Assembly (NCBI RefSeq): GCF_004764705.1
Contig: NZ_SHLX01000017.1
Coordinates: forward strand, 1-64,000
Direction of reading: 5' to 3'
DNA: 64,000 nt
DNA from: Paenibacillus cymbidii
GTDB taxonomy: Bacteria; Bacillota; Bacilli; Paenibacillales; NBRC-103111
Under the pieces are notes generated by a model. That model had not been told where the DNA came from and searched no databases. It saw only the letters and a program-made list of their open reading frames with translations. Numbering within the stretch: the stretch's first letter is position 1; the number at the start of each line of letters is the position of its first letter. This document shows, piece by piece, positions 41,295-49,684 of this stretch. The position numbers were made by a program, and so were the translations under genes.

Positions 41295-42134
41295 ATGGAA
41301 ACGATCGTCAGCATGGAGTGGGTTCGGCAGCGGTTGGGGAATGCGGACGTTGTGGTCGTCGATTGCCGGTTTATCCTCGGGAATCCGGATGCGGGACGGG
41401 AAGCTTACGCGGCCGGTCATTTGCCCGGCGCGGTTTATATCGACCTGGAGCAGGATATGTCCGGGCCGGTGACGGAGCATGGCGGGCGCCATCCGCTGCC
41501 GGATCTCGGCACGTTTACGCTGAAGCTGTGGAAGGCGGGCGTGGCGGATACGTCAACCGTGATCGCCTATGACGATCAGGGCGGGGCGATGGCGTCGCGC
41601 TTCTGGTGGATGATGCATTTTCTCGGGCATGACCAGACGGTCGTGATGGACGGCGGCTTCACGAAGTGGAACGAAGCGGGCTTGCCCGTTACGGACGTCG
41701 TGCCGCAGCCGGCGCAGCGGTCGTTTAAGCCGCATGTGCGCAGCCGGCTGCTCGTCAGCATGGACGAAGTGAAGGAGCGGCTCGGCCGGCCGGGCACGGT
41801 GCTGATCGACTCGCGGGAAGCGCCGCGTTACCGGGGCGAGGCGGAGCCGATCGATCGCGTGGCGGGGCACATTCCGGGCGCGGTCAACGCGTTCTGGAAG
41901 GATCGCCTTGGCGCGGACGGCTTGTGGCAGCCGGCCGCGGCGCAGCGCGAGCAGTTGGCGCCGCTGGTGGACGGCGCGGACGAAATCATCGTCTACTGCG
42001 GCTCCGGCGTCACGGCTTGCCCGAACGTGCTGGCGCTGAAGATGGCCGGCTACGACGATGTGAAGCTGTATGGCGGCAGCTGGAGCGATTGGATTTCGTA
42101 TGAGGGGAACCCGGTGGCGACGGGGGAAGAGTAA
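41295..42134 (+). CDS. two-domain rhodanese sulfurtransferase
   Basis: A 279-residue thiosulfate/3-mercaptopyruvate sulfurtransferase. The N-terminal inactive rhodanese domain runs about 5-130 (VVVDCRFILGNPDAGREAYAAGHLPGA; IAYDDQGGAMASRFWWMMHFLGH). The C-terminal active domain (about 155-275) has the catalytic loop VYCGSGVTACPNVLAL with Cys at about 235 (CGSGVTA is the 3-mercaptopyruvate-type loop). GGCAGGAG precedes the ATG. Confidence 0.93.
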   Translation: METIVSMEWVRQRLGNADVVVVDCRFILGNPDAGREAYAAGHLPGAVYIDLEQDMSGPVTEHGGRHPLPDLGTFTLKLWKAGVADTSTVIAYDDQGGAMASRFWWMMHFLGHDQTVVMDGGFTKWNEAGLPVTDVVPQPAQRSFKPHVRSRLLVSMDEVKERLGRPGTVLIDSREAPRYRGEAEPIDRVAGHIPGAVNAFWKDRLGADGLWQPAAAQREQLAPLVDGADEIIVYCGSGVTACPNVLALKMAGYDDVKLYGGSWSDWISYEGNPVATGEE

Positions 42135-42272
42135 GAGCTTAGAGGCCGTTTCGGACGCGGGTTTGGGGGCTGTGGCAGGTTGCCGGAAGGCGGGCTGTTG
42201 CGGCCCTTTTTGGCGTCTTGTTCCGGTTCAGCAGGTGGATCAGTTGCAGGAGACCCGAGCGACAACAATTAG

Positions 42273-42324
42273 TTGACCATCCGCTTTCACTGCCATATAC
42301 TTAGGTTACCAATTTAATTGTTAG
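42273..42324 (+). promoter_or_regulatory. promoter and candidate MarR operator
   Basis: TTGACC (42273-42278), a 17-nt spacer and TATACT (42296-42301). This is followed by an imperfect palindrome TTACCAATT-T-AATTGTTAG (42306-42324, 7 of 9 positions symmetric) at the expected transcription start, a typical place for MarR autorepression. Confidence 0.6.
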
Positions 42325-42378
42325 CCGAATAATTCGGAAAGCTATGTGTTTTCGGAAATAATGGAAGGAGTGAAGGAA

Positions 42379-42861
42379 TTGTCGAATGAACAGAAGGAAA
42401 TTGCAAGGCAGTTAATGGAAGCGTACTTTCAATCGCAAGTCAGCGGAAACATGATGCAGAATCGCGCGGTGTACAATCAGAAGCCGGGCGAGATCATGGT
42501 TCTCTATTTCATCAGCATGAATGTCAAGGATGACGGTCCGGGATTGATGGTTTCGGAAATAAGCGGAAAACTTAATGTTACTTCGCCAACGATAACGCAG
42601 CATATCAACAGTCTGGAGGCACAGGAGCTTGTCGAGCGTCATGCCGATTCTGCCGATCGGCGAGTAGTCAGAATCCGGCTTACGGATAAAGGTAAAACAT
42701 ATATACAACGTATTAATGAGGCCCGACTTACGATGTTTGTTGATCTCGTCAATCATCTTGGAGAGGATGAAAGCCGGCTCTTTGCCGAGATGATGAGAAA
42801 AGCCTCGGATTATATGCGCAAGCAACAGGAATTTTACATCCGGAGTTTCTTTGTGGAGTAG
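42379..42861 (+). CDS. MarR-family transcriptional regulator
   Basis: A 160-residue winged-helix regulator. The DNA-binding part is LMVSEISGKLNVTSPTITQHINSLEAQELVERHADSADRRVVRIRLTDKG (about 65-115), with the wing motif DRR. TTG at 42379 is chosen because AAGGAG lies 9 nt upstream. It probably controls itself and the SDR gene 54 nt downstream. From here to about 45640 the sequence is visibly AT-richer than its surroundings. Confidence 0.9.
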   Translation: MSNEQKEIARQLMEAYFQSQVSGNMMQNRAVYNQKPGEIMVLYFISMNVKDDGPGLMVSEISGKLNVTSPTITQHINSLEAQELVERHADSADRRVVRIRLTDKGKTYIQRINEARLTMFVDLVNHLGEDESRLFAEMMRKASDYMRKQQEFYIRSFFVE

Positions 42862-42915
42862 CTCAATTGAAGGAATCGAAACAAAGCAATGGATTATAAT
42901 TCAGGAGGAACGAAT

Positions 42916-43677
42916 ATGAAATACACAGTAATTACGGGGGCCAGCTCGGGAATCGGGTATGCGGCGGCTCTTGCTTTTGCGGCCCGTGGGAAAAACTTGA
43001 TCCTGGCCGCTCGCAGGACGGAAGAATTGGAACAATTACAATCTAAGGTGGCTGATCTTAACCCGGACCTGGATGTTGTCATTCGAACGGTTGACTTGTC
43101 CGTTACCGCTAATGTTTACGCATTTTACGAGAGTCTTGAGGCTTATCCGATCGAAACCTGGATCAATAATGCGGGCTCCGGAAGCTTTGCTTCCGTTGGG
43201 GAACAAAATTTAAATAAAGTTACGACGATGCTTCACTTGAATATCGACGCTTTAACCGTTCTGACTTCTCTTTATGTTCGTGATTATGCTGATGTTGAAG
43301 GGACGCAAATCATCAATGTTTCTTCGGGAGGAGGATACCAGATGGTCGGCAATTCCGTAGCCTACTGCGCGACAAAGTTCTATGCAAGTGCCTTTACGGA
43401 AGGTGTTGCGCAAGAATTGAAAGAAAGAGGAGCCGCATTGCGAGCAAAAGTCTTGGCTCCTGCCGCAACTGCGACTGAATTCATTAAACGCGCTTTGGAT
43501 TTGGAAGTGTTTCATTACGAGGGAGTAGTTCCCAAATTTCATACTGCAAAAGAAATGGCGGGATTTATGCTGGAGCTTTATGATAGCGAAAAAGTTGTTG
43601 GCATCGTGAATGGAAATACGTATGACTTCGAATTAAAAGATCCGATTTATCCCTATGTGGGGAGGGCAAGAAGCTAG
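42916..43677 (+). CDS. short-chain dehydrogenase/reductase
   Basis: A 253-residue classical SDR. The cofactor motif is TGASSGIGYAAALAFAARGK (residues 7-26), with LAARRTEEL favouring NADP. The NNAG motif is in WINNAGSGSF (about 87), catalytic Ser in INVSSGGGYQM and the Tyr-x-x-x-Lys pair in VAYCATKFYAS (about 150-160). CAGGAGG lies 7 nt before the ATG. It is likely in an operon with, and regulated by, the MarR gene. Substrate unknown. Confidence 0.93.
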   Translation: MKYTVITGASSGIGYAAALAFAARGKNLILAARRTEELEQLQSKVADLNPDLDVVIRTVDLSVTANVYAFYESLEAYPIETWINNAGSGSFASVGEQNLNKVTTMLHLNIDALTVLTSLYVRDYADVEGTQIINVSSGGGYQMVGNSVAYCATKFYASAFTEGVAQELKERGAALRAKVLAPAATATEFIKRALDLEVFHYEGVVPKFHTAKEMAGFMLELYDSEKVVGIVNGNTYDFELKDPIYPYVGRARS

Positions 43678-43835
43678 ATAGAATGAATCATTGAATTTCC
43701 AAAATCAGAGGGTTCCTCGTTCAACAAGCTGCAGAATTACCAAACTCATCCCGTCTTCTGCTCGAACAGACAAGGAACGCAGGCCAAAGCTGGAGAAGTA
43801 CAACATATCCAGAATGATAGCCGGGGAGCTGCAAT

Positions 43836-44485
43836 ATGGGAGATCGCGTCGAGTCGTTGGATGAAATTCTTCAAAAATACCAAAATGAACTCACTCGATA
43901 TTGCAAATTAATCGCAGGTTCGAGCTGGGATGCTGAAGATCTGTTTCAAATTACACTGACGAAGATTTATCAATCGATTCGAAAGAAAAATGGTTTGACT
44001 GTTTCCAAAGCTTATTTATTTCGCGTTGCGACAAATGCCTGGATCGATATTTGCAGAAAACAAAAAATACCGTGGGAACAGTTGGACGATCGTTATCAAG
44101 CGAATATGGTACCCAATCCCGCGGCGGTCCGGGAATCAATGGAAGAACTGGTCGATAAGCTGACCCCGCAACAGGCATGCATCGTACTGTTGATTGATAT
44201 TTTTCTGTTTACTCCCATGGAAGCCGCGGAAATGGTGCGTTTGACCGAAAAAGCCGTGCATCGGCTCCAATCCATTTAAAAAAACTGATCGATCTGTTTA
44301 TTTCTGCCTTTCACTCGTTTGATGCCGATCTCATTTGTCGAGCATACTTATCGCTCCAAAATGCGGGTTATACGGTCGTTGCGGTTACGGATCAAGATGT
44401 GCTTTACTTTCGTTGTCAAGATCCGGAAGGGAATGTGCTCCATATTTATGCAGACACGGTGCTTGGATCGAATGCGCAAAAATAA
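43836..44485 (+). pseudogene. ECF-type RNA polymerase sigma factor, frameshifted and chimeric
   Basis: The first frame (43836-44279, 147 codons) encodes sigma region 2 (YQNELTRYCKLIAGSSWDAEDLFQITLTKIYQSI; AYLFRVATNAWIDICRKQK) and most of region 4 (LTPQQACIVLLIDIFLFTPMEAAEMVRLTEKAVHR). It stops at TAA inside a run TTTAAAAAAACTG. In the next frame coding continues from 44276 to 44485 as KKLIDLFISAFHSFDADLICRAY, which looks like the SnoaL-type tail of large ECF factors. It then passes into NAGYTVVAVTDQDVLYF followed by DPEGNVLHIY, which looks like the end of a VOC/glyoxalase domain. A frameshift plus a fusion deletion is the simplest reading. Confidence 0.65.
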
Positions 44486-44487
44486 AC

Positions 44488-44658
44488 ATGATGCCGGCTG
44501 ATCCGGCCCGATTTGAAAGAGAATCGATCATCAATTTCACCGCGCCTGATATACAGGGGGCTCATCAAACTCTCAAGCTCCACGGTGCACCGGTAGAAGA
44601 AATCCAGACTTGCCGGGATGGTATGGTCGCCTTTGTCACCGTTCGAACAACGGGATGA
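44488..44658 (+). pseudogene. fragment of a VOC/glyoxalase-family gene
   Basis: A 56-codon open frame with IINFTAPDIQGAHQTLKLHGAPVEEIQ, which matches the beta-alpha-beta start of a VOC half-domain; the metal-binding end is missing. It sits between the chimeric sigma remnant and another broken VOC gene. Confidence 0.5.
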
Positions 44659-44720
44659 AATATCGGAGGTATTGTTAAGATTCGTACCCATGCTCCACTA
44701 ATAAGGAGGAATTGAGCAAG

Positions 44721-45048
44721 ATGACCAACAACCAATGCCCCGATCTCTCCCATATCGGAATTGTCATGCGGCATGTCGAAAACATGGATGCCATTCGAAA
44801 CTTTTATACACAGGTATTGGGGATGCGGGTAATGTGGCAGGATCCCAAAACGGGTTCAACGGGTTTGCAAGCAGGAGTTTAATTTCGAATCGCCCGATGT
44901 CTATGCTGCCCATCGAATGATGAACAATAGCGGTATTGCAGCAGGCGAGATTCGATGCTTTGATGATGGTTCGGCGTTATTTCATTTTCAGGACCCGGAT
45001 GGTTATACGCTTATGATCTGGGGATGCAATCAGGTGAAATTGGAGTAG
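44721..45048 (+). pseudogene. VOC/glyoxalase-family protein, internally deleted and frameshifted
   Basis: It starts well (AAGGAGG, then ATG) as CPDLSHIGIVMRHVENMDAIRNFYTQVLGMRVMW, a standard VOC N-terminus. The frame stops at 44881 after LQAGV. In another frame the C-terminal half follows: FNFESPDVYAAHRMMNNSGIAAGEIRCFDDGSALFHFQDPDGYTLMIWG, ending at 45048. Roughly 20 residues between the halves are missing, so this is a deletion plus frameshift rather than a sequencing slip. Confidence 0.75.
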
Positions 45049-45189
45049 CGAAGGGAATATTCGATACACGGCAAGGGATCGTGACGGCAACCGGAGGTTG
45101 CGGGGACTCTGCAACTACAGCGGTCTTTACTTTTCGCACGGGGTCAACTAATAATGACGTATACATTCCTGAGAGGTTGTTGCTTAGCT

Positions 45190-45642
45190 ATGATTTTTGG
45201 AGAGAAGTTAAAGACGGAAAGGAAGAAGAAGGAGTGGTCGCAAGAGGATTTGGCGGCGAAGCTGTTTGTCAGTCGACAGTCTGTTTCGAAATGGGAGAAT
45301 GGCCAGAACTATCCGAGCATTGAAGTCATCATTAACATTAGCGACCTCTTTGGCGTAACGATTGATGAATTGTTGAGAAGCGATGAGGAGCTGACCAAAA
45401 AAGTGATAAGCGATAGTAAGAAGCTGGCCTATCCAAGACTAAAAGTACTATTCGATGTTTTGTTTCTGGTCGGTGTTGCTTTGCTTGTGATAAAACTGGG
45501 CGTCCTCCTGTTGAACAAAGTAACTCCATGGGATATTGCCTTGTTCGGCGGGAAGTTTCTGTGGAATTTTGGATCGTTAATTCTGATGGTCGGCGCAGGA
45601 ATCGGTTCCGGTATCCTCAAGGAAAAATATAAACAAGACTAA
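45190..45642 (+). CDS. XRE-family regulator with C-terminal membrane segments
   Basis: A 150-residue protein. The helix-turn-helix is KLKTERKKKEWSQEDLAAKLFVSRQSVSKWENGQNYPSIEVIINISDLFGVTIDELL (residues 5-60). Two hydrophobic segments follow (LFDVLFLVGVALLVIKLGVLLL; FGSLILMVGAGIGSGIL), suggesting membrane attachment. ATG at 45190 is chosen; an ATG at 45154 would add 12 residues. It directly precedes repeat element D. Confidence 0.85.
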   Translation: MIFGEKLKTERKKKEWSQEDLAAKLFVSRQSVSKWENGQNYPSIEVIINISDLFGVTIDELLRSDEELTKKVISDSKKLAYPRLKVLFDVLFLVGVALLVIKLGVLLLNKVTPWDIALFGGKFLWNFGSLILMVGAGIGSGILKEKYKQD

Positions 45643-45652
45643 TCGACCAACA

Positions 45653-45850
45653 ATAATAAGCCATGTTTTATTGGCTATTCCGTCAAAAATGGAGGGCAGA
45701 AACGAAATAGCCAGTGAAATCGCTGGCTATTTCGCGGTAAAGCCCGATTATGGGGCCATTTCGTCAGAATAGCCAGTGATTTCACTGGATATTTGTGGCG
45801 AGTGGAGCGAAAACAGGCGAATAAGCCATTTTTTATGGGCTATTTCGGAC
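45653..45850. repeat. palindromic repeat element, copy D (reverse orientation)
   Basis: A 198-bp copy inverted relative to copies A-C. In this order it has hairpin 4 (45655-45680, AATAAGCCAT...TTGGCTATT), hairpin 3 with perfect 12-bp arms (45703-45714 and 45723-45734), hairpin 2 (45768-45793, AATAGCCAGTG / CACTGGATATT) and hairpin 1 (45820-45845, AATAAGCCAT / ATGGGCTATT). It fills the gap between the convergent XRE and YeeI genes; nothing else is seen there. Confidence 0.88.
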
Positions 45851-45861
45851 TGCGCTGCCGA

Positions 45862-46581
45862 TCAATCTTCGAACTCGACGTTGTGGTACACTTGCTGCAC
45901 ATCTTCGAGGTCTTCCAGGACGTCGATCAGCTTCTCGAATTGGGGCTGCGCATCGGCCGGCAGCGTAACGTAAGTCTGCGGCAGCATGACGATTTCCGCT
46001 GTCGTAAATTCGGTAATACCCGCGTCGCGGAACACTTCCTGCACGAGATGGAACTGATCCGGCTCCGCATAGACGATCACTTCCTCGTCTTCCTCGACGA
46101 TGTCGCGTATGCCGGCATCCGCCGCGAGCAGCAGCTCCATTACTTCGTCGGTCGACTTGCCTTCGATGCCGAACACGGCGGTCGAGTCGAACATATAGGC
46201 GACCGAACCGTTAACCCCCATGTTGCCGCCGTTCTTGTTGAACGCGGAACGAACGTCGGAGGCGGTGCGGTTGACGTTGTTGGTCAGCGCGTCGATGATA
46301 ACCATCGAGCCGTTCGGCCCGAAGCCTTCGTAACGAAGCTCGACGTAGGTTTCGTCGCCGCTTCCTTTCGCTTTCTCCAGCGCGCGATCGATGATCGCTT
46401 TTGGCACGTTGTACGTTTTGGCCCGTTCGAGAACTACCTTCAAAGCCCGGTTCGATTCCGGATCAGGCTCTCCCTTTTTGGCCGCTACGTAGATCTCAAC
46501 GCCGAATTTGGCGTAGACGCGGCTTGTGTTGGCGTCTTTCGAAGCTTTCTTTTCCTTGATATTGTTCCATTTGCGTCCCAT
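45862..46581 (-). CDS. yeeI: YebC/PmpR-family protein, YeeI subgroup
   Basis: A 239-residue cytoplasmic protein of the YebC family. The start [20 protein letters not shown] and the end [18 protein letters not shown], plus the core [39 protein letters not shown], match the YeeI branch of Firmicutes, and the length is the same. Family members are described as transcriptional regulators, and some as factors that help ribosomes through proline stretches. Confidence 0.93.
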   Translation of the reverse strand: MGRKWNNIKEKKASKDANTSRVYAKFGVEIYVAAKKGEPDPESNRALKVVLERAKTYNVPKAIIDRALEKAKGSGDETYVELRYEGFGPNGSMVIIDALTNNVNRTASDVRSAFNKNGGNMGVNGSVAYMFDSTAVFGIEGKSTDEVMELLLAADAGIRDIVEEDEEVIVYAEPDQFHLVQEVFRDAGITEFTTAEIVMLPQTYVTLPADAQPQFEKLIDVLEDLEDVQQVYHNVEFED

Positions 46582-46745
46582 GACACGATTCCTTTCCCTT
46601 GTGCAGATTCCTGTCGAACAGGCTCTCCTTATACTCTAACCAAGATTCGGGCAGAAGAAAAGGGCACACCGGGTCTGGTGCGGATAAACTCATGATTTAG
46701 CGGGAAATCGGATTTATGAGCCGGCGCCGCGGCGAAGCGATAATC

Positions 46746-47612
46746 CTACGGCTCCGCCCGCGGCATTTGCGCATAAATCGATTCGGTATACCGGGTGATC
46801 GCTTCATCGTATGCCGGGTACCGGTAGCCGAGATTGGCCGCCACCGCTTTCGCGTATTTTCGAAACAGCGCAAAACAAGCGAACAAAGACTGCCACATCG
46901 CCGGATAGCCGTTCATGCCGTAGGTGGACAATAACGTCGCCCAATCCTCCGCTGGAAGGTAGCGGTCGATGAATTTGTAGTTTTTGCCTACGCTGAAGGT
47001 GTATCCGCGTTCCGATCCGATGTGCCACGCCATCATGCGGAGCAGGTTGGGCCGGGCAATGTCGTGCAGATGGTCTGCCGCGAACAGGATTTCTTGTCTC
47101 GCCAATCCTTTGGCGACGTACGTGGACACCATCCAAAATTCATTGCAGCAATCGTCGAAGGCTCCCGCAGTCGGCTGCTGAATCCAGTACTGCCGGTCGC
47201 TCGCGCGCACCTCATGACGGACGAGGCCGTCTTTATCCAGCAGAAGCTCCGCCAACCCGTCGCTTTTGTCCCAGTACACCTCGACTTCATTTATTGGAAT
47301 CAGCGTCAGGTCCAATTTGCGGCCGTCTTCGAAGAGCATGAGATAGGAGAACCAATTGCCCAGCTCGGGCGGGAACAGCTCCATCGCTTCCGGTTTCTGC
47401 ACCATCAGGCGTTTGCCGAAACGATCCAGCCACCGATCATTCGCTTTGAAAGCTTCCAGATCCGTCACAAAATAAGCGATATCGAAATCCTGAAAGGAAT
47501 CCGGGACGATGTTGGCGTTCGTGCGCGATCCTTCCAGCGTAACCAGCCGGATGCGTTCGTCTTCCCTGGCAAAATCAATTACGAGTTTCATCATTTCCTG
47601 TTCGGTTCGCAA
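46746..47612 (-). CDS. aadK: aminoglycoside 6-adenylyltransferase (AadK-like)
   Basis: A 288-residue ANT(6) enzyme that adenylylates streptomycin at the 6-OH. The start RTEQEMM..DFAREDERIRLVTLEGSRTN and the nucleotidyltransferase residues in SFQDFDIAYFVTDLE and RKLDLTLIPINE (the three metal-binding Asp/Glu) are clear. The C-terminal helical region has RPNLLRMMAWHIG and YLPAEDWATLL. A TTG start at 47612 is chosen: GGAGG lies 9 nt upstream and it makes the N-terminus match AadK; the in-frame GTG at 47636 would add eight residues. It is chromosomal and not linked to mobile genes here. Confidence 0.92.
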   Translation of the reverse strand: MRTEQEMMKLVIDFAREDERIRLVTLEGSRTNANIVPDSFQDFDIAYFVTDLEAFKANDRWLDRFGKRLMVQKPEAMELFPPELGNWFSYLMLFEDGRKLDLTLIPINEVEVYWDKSDGLAELLLDKDGLVRHEVRASDRQYWIQQPTAGAFDDCCNEFWMVSTYVAKGLARQEILFAADHLHDIARPNLLRMMAWHIGSERGYTFSVGKNYKFIDRYLPAEDWATLLSTYGMNGYPAMWQSLFACFALFRKYAKAVAANLGYRYPAYDEAITRYTESIYAQMPRAEP

Positions 47613-47668
47613 CGGTTGTGTCCTCCATATAGCCACTGGCCTGTTTGGTCCATTATACGAAAAGAAGC

Positions 47669-47699
47669 CGGGAAACGTCTCGCATGGAGTCGTTTCCCG
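47669..47699 (+). terminator. hairpin between divergent aadK and gntR
   Basis: CGGGAAACG (47669-47677) and CGTTTCCCG (47691-47699), a perfect 9-bp stem followed by TTTTC on the plus strand. In a divergent gap it could be an attenuator for the GntR gene. A minus-strand TATAAT for aadK lies at 47657-47652. Confidence 0.4.
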
Positions 47700-47780
47700 T
47701 TTTCATTCCGCCGTGCGATTGACAAATGAAAGCCGGATTTCAATAATGGATAGCAAAGGTTCATGGAGAGGAATATCGCG

Positions 47781-48518
47781 ATGACACTCGGTTTGGACAA
47801 AAACAACCCGTCTCCGCTCTACGTTCAGGCGCGCGATTGGATCAAAAGCCGGATTGCGGCCGGAGAGTGGCAGGAAAACGGCAAGCTGCCGAACGAAGAC
47901 GAGCTGGCCGTCACGCTGGGCATAAGCCGCGGCACGCTGAAACAGGCGATCCGGAAGCTGATCGAGGAAGCGGTGCTCGTGCAAATCCAGGGCAAAGGCA
48001 CGTTCGTGGTCGGCAAGCCGCTCGAACAGCCGCTTGCCGAGCGGCTCGTTTCGGTTGCCGAGGCGCTTGAGGAAGATCACAGGCGCTTCACCACGCGGCT
48101 GCTGCGAATCGAAACGACCGAAGCGGGCGAATACGCCGGCTTGCTGAATCTCGAGCCGAACGCGCCCGTTTATGCGCTGCAACGGCTGCGGTATGTGGAC
48201 AATACGCCCGCCGTGTATATGGAGAACTATTTGCCGGTGGCGTTGTTCCCCGATCTGGACAAGCAAAATTTCGCGGAGACGACGTTATTTCGGATCATCG
48301 AAGCTCACTATGGCCGCAAGATCGATTGGGGCAAACGTTCGTTTGAGGCCAAAGCGACAGGGGCCGCGATCGCGGACAAGCTCGGCGTCAAAAAAGGCAC
48401 TCCCGTTACGTTTCTCGAGCAAACGACGTATACGGCCGGGAACGAGCCGCTGGAATATTCGCAAGTCTGGATTCGCAACGACTGCATCAAACTTACGTCC
48501 ATTTTGAAACGGTATTGA
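47781..48518 (+). CDS. GntR-family regulator with UTRA domain (HutC type)
   Basis: A 245-residue regulator. The winged helix is SPLYVQARDWIKSRIAAGEWQENGKLPNEDELAVTLGISRGTLKQAIRKLIEEAVLVQIQGKGTFV (about 9-75). The UTRA ligand domain (about 95-240) has the conserved YALQRLRYVDNTPAVYMENYLP and PLEYSQVWIR. ATG at 47781 has GGAGAGG at good spacing. It stands 200 nt upstream of a sugar kinase with a palindromic site in its leader, and probably represses it in response to a phosphorylated sugar. Confidence 0.92.
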   Translation: MTLGLDKNNPSPLYVQARDWIKSRIAAGEWQENGKLPNEDELAVTLGISRGTLKQAIRKLIEEAVLVQIQGKGTFVVGKPLEQPLAERLVSVAEALEEDHRRFTTRLLRIETTEAGEYAGLLNLEPNAPVYALQRLRYVDNTPAVYMENYLPVALFPDLDKQNFAETTLFRIIEAHYGRKIDWGKRSFEAKATGAAIADKLGVKKGTPVTFLEQTTYTAGNEPLEYSQVWIRNDCIKLTSILKRY

Positions 48519-48626
48519 CGATAGAAGATGGCCGGTTGACCCTACATGGACACCCCCAAAAGCTGCGAACGATCGACGGCAACGTCAGCGTTCCGGCTTC
48601 TTTTTTTTGCCTGCCGATGCGTTTGA

Positions 48627-48689
48627 TTGACGGGGACGACCCTAGTGAACTATACTGGGATTACTATATATACGTATATGTACGTATAT
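48627..48689 (+). promoter_or_regulatory. kinase-operon promoter with candidate GntR operator
   Basis: TTGACG (48627-48632), an 18-nt spacer and TATACT (48651-48656). Just after the expected start lies a perfect inverted repeat ATATACGTA-TATG-TACGTATAT (48668-48689), which is also two direct copies of TACGTATAT 10 bp apart. The site is well placed for repression by the adjacent GntR protein. Confidence 0.75.
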
Positions 48690-48718
48690 TTGAAATAAGC
48701 AGACGGGAGGACCGTTCG

Positions 48719-49684
48719 ATGAAACCGAAGATTGTCGTTACCGGCAGCTACAATGTCGGTCTTGTGATGAAGACCGGCAAGCTTCCCGTTTGGGGGGAGA
48801 CGGGGCTGGCCGAAGGCTTCAGCGAAGGGCCGGGAGGCAAAGGGTCCAATCAGGCGGTGGCCGTGGCCAGGCTTGGCGGCCGCTCCTGTTTTGTCGGGTG
48901 CGTGGGCAGGGATCGTTATGGCGATCAGGCGCTGGAAATGCTCACCGCGGAACGAGTGGACATTGCCGCCGTGAAGCGGACGGAGCTGGCAAAGACGGGC
49001 GCGGGGTTCGTGATTTTGAATCGCAGCGGCGACAATTGCATTCTGGTCGACCCGGGTGCGAATCGCTGCATGACGCCCGACGATATCGACGCGATTGCTT
49101 CCGTCTACGAAGGGGCGGCTTTTGCGCTGTTTCAACTGGAAATGGACAAGGCCACCGTGCTCCATGCGATGAAGACGGCCGCGGCCAAAGGGGCGCGCGT
49201 CATTCTGAACCCGGCGCCTGCGCTTCCGGATATCGAAGCGTTGCTCCGGCACGCAACGATCGTGACGCCGAACGAATCCGAGTTGAAAACGATATCCGGC
49301 ATCGACGCTTCCGTTTCGATCGAGCCCCAGTACATTGTCGAATTGGCGCAAGCGCTGCTGGACCATGGACCCGATGCGGTCGTGGTGACACGCGGGGAAG
49401 ATGGTGCAACAATCGTTCGGCGGCACGAGGTCATCCACATTCGGCCCCCCAAGGTCGAACCCGTCGACACGACGGGAGCCGGCGATTCGTTCAGCGCCGC
49501 GCTGGCCGTCGCTCTCGGGGAAGGACAAACGCTGGAGGAGGCCGCCCGTTTTGCGTGTTTCGTCGGCGCCTACACCGTAACCGGCAGGGAAGTCATCCCG
49601 GCGCTGCCGACAAGGGAGCAGGTCGAAGCGTTTATACAAGCGAAGGCGGGAGAATATCAAAACGGAGAAGGGCGGCAACGATAA
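48719..49684 (+). CDS. PfkB-family carbohydrate kinase (ribokinase-like)
   Basis: A 321-residue kinase. The PfkB N-terminal signature region is GGKGSNQAVAVARLGGRSCFVGCVG (about 39-65), as in ribokinase. The C-terminal signature VDTTGAGDSFSAALAVALGEG (about 248-268) carries the catalytic Asp of GAGD. NPAPALPD and TPNESEL are also ribokinase-like. GGGAGG precedes the ATG. Its stop overlaps the start of the DUF455 gene (TAATG). Confidence 0.93.
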   Translation: MKPKIVVTGSYNVGLVMKTGKLPVWGETGLAEGFSEGPGGKGSNQAVAVARLGGRSCFVGCVGRDRYGDQALEMLTAERVDIAAVKRTELAKTGAGFVILNRSGDNCILVDPGANRCMTPDDIDAIASVYEGAAFALFQLEMDKATVLHAMKTAAAKGARVILNPAPALPDIEALLRHATIVTPNESELKTISGIDASVSIEPQYIVELAQALLDHGPDAVVVTRGEDGATIVRRHEVIHIRPPKVEPVDTTGAGDSFSAALAVALGEGQTLEEAARFACFVGAYTVTGREVIPALPTREQVEAFIQAKAGEYQNGEGRQR

